Program-made: the position numbers and the translations under genes
Notes under the pieces: generated by a model
Seen by the model: the letters and a program-made list of their open reading frames with translations, nothing else
What the model was told of the DNA's origin: nothing
Databases searched by the model: none
Shown: in pieces, positions 63,412 to 64,000 of the stretch
Numbering within the stretch: the first letter of the stretch is position 1
Layout of the letters: each line of letters opens with the position of its first letter
Assembly: GCA_965153355.1 (NCBI GenBank)
Contig: OZ231127.1
Coordinates: 85,498,001-85,562,000, forward strand
DNA length: 64,000 nucleotides
Direction of reading: 5' to 3'
Origin: Flaccisagitta enflata
Lineage: Eukaryota > Chaetognatha > Sagittoidea > Aphragmophora

Positions 63412-64000
63412 TCAATCTCCCAACCCGTCAATCTCCCAACCCGTCAATCTCCCAATCCGTCAATCTCCCAATCCGTCAATCTCCCAACCCGTCAATCTCC
63501 CAACCCGTCAATCTCCCAACCCGTCAATCTCCCAACCCGTCAATCTCCCAACCCGTCAATCTCCCAACCCGTCAATCTCCCAACCCGTCAATCTCCCAAC
63601 CCGTCAATCTCCCAACCCGTCAATCTCCCAACCCGTCAATCTCCCAACCCGTCAATCTCCCGACCCGTCAATCTCCCAACCCGTCAATCTCCCGACCCGT
63701 CAATCTCCCAACCCGTCAATCTCCCAACCCGTCAATCTCCCAACCCGTCAATCTTCCAACCCGTCAATCTCCCAACCCGTCAATCTCCCAACCCGTCAAT
63801 CTCCCAACCCATCAATCTCCCAACCCGTCAATCTCCCAACCCGTCAATCTCCCAACCCGTCAATCTCCCAACCCGTCAATCTCCCAACCCGTCAATCTCC
63901 CAACCAGTCAATCTCCCAACCAGCCAATCTCCCAACCAGCCAATCTCCCAACCAGCCAATCTCCCAACCAGCCAATCTCCCAACCAGCCAATCTCCCAAC
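63412..64000. repeat. 16-bp tandem array running off the window
   Basis: About 36 units of CAATCTCCCAACCCGT, very uniform, with sporadic CCCGACCC and, in the last 100 bp, CCAACCAGC variants. It lies upstream of the first visible MCTP exon, presumably in an intron. Confidence 0.97.

Noticed and set aside
63412-64000. CRISPR-like regular repeat
   Set aside because: Units abut directly with no unique spacers, and the DNA is from an animal nucleus.

Overview
This window looks like nuclear DNA of an animal with repeat-rich chromosomes. The reasons are GT-AG introns, clear animal orthologues (a POC5-like centriole protein, an MCTP-type C2/membrane protein, class III alcohol dehydrogenase, a BTB protein), a jockey-superfamily-like LINE, and very abundant micro- and minisatellites. 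The exact taxon cannot be read from the sequence. An aquatic, early-branching invertebrate such as a sponge is possible but is only a guess. No rRNA, tRNA, operon or CRISPR array was recognised.

Layout. 1-1049: last visible exons of an unrecognised gene (+). 3163-3399: a possible first exon (+). 3701-7612: a LINE with endonuclease and reverse transcriptase, frameshifted near its 3' end. 8-29 kb: almost entirely interspersed repeats, fold-back elements and minisatellites, with one C-type-lectin-like exon (-) at 19.5 kb. 29.7-34.3 kb: a compact island with POC5 (574 aa, complete), a two-exon BTB gene (complete model) and the first exon of an ADH5-type gene, all on + and only about 0.3-0.4 kb apart. 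34.3-51.5 kb: repeats again, including CACT-ended and other palindromic elements and a roughly 165-bp satellite. 51.5-57.7 kb: a dense block of related minisatellites, including telomere-like DNA, inside and around a putative PC4/SUB1-like gene (+). 58.3-63.4 kb: ten exons of an MCTP gene (-), whose introns hold a fold-back transposon, a higher-order satellite and SINE-like insertions. A 16-bp tandem array runs off the window end.

The genes do not form a pathway. POC5 belongs to centrioles and basal bodies, MCTP to calcium/lipid-dependent membrane function, ADH5 to formaldehyde/S-nitrosoglutathione metabolism, BTB proteins often to ubiquitin-ligase substrate selection, and PC4 to transcription and single-stranded DNA binding.

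The most unusual content is the repeat biology. There is a modular SINE-like superfamily with a constant core and exchangeable terminal hairpins. There are 21-bp minisatellites in which every unit is nearly self-palindromic, and a 24-bp minisatellite built from four telomere-like hexamers inside an intron. Several families of nearly palindromic (fold-back) elements are also present, some with readable target-site duplications.
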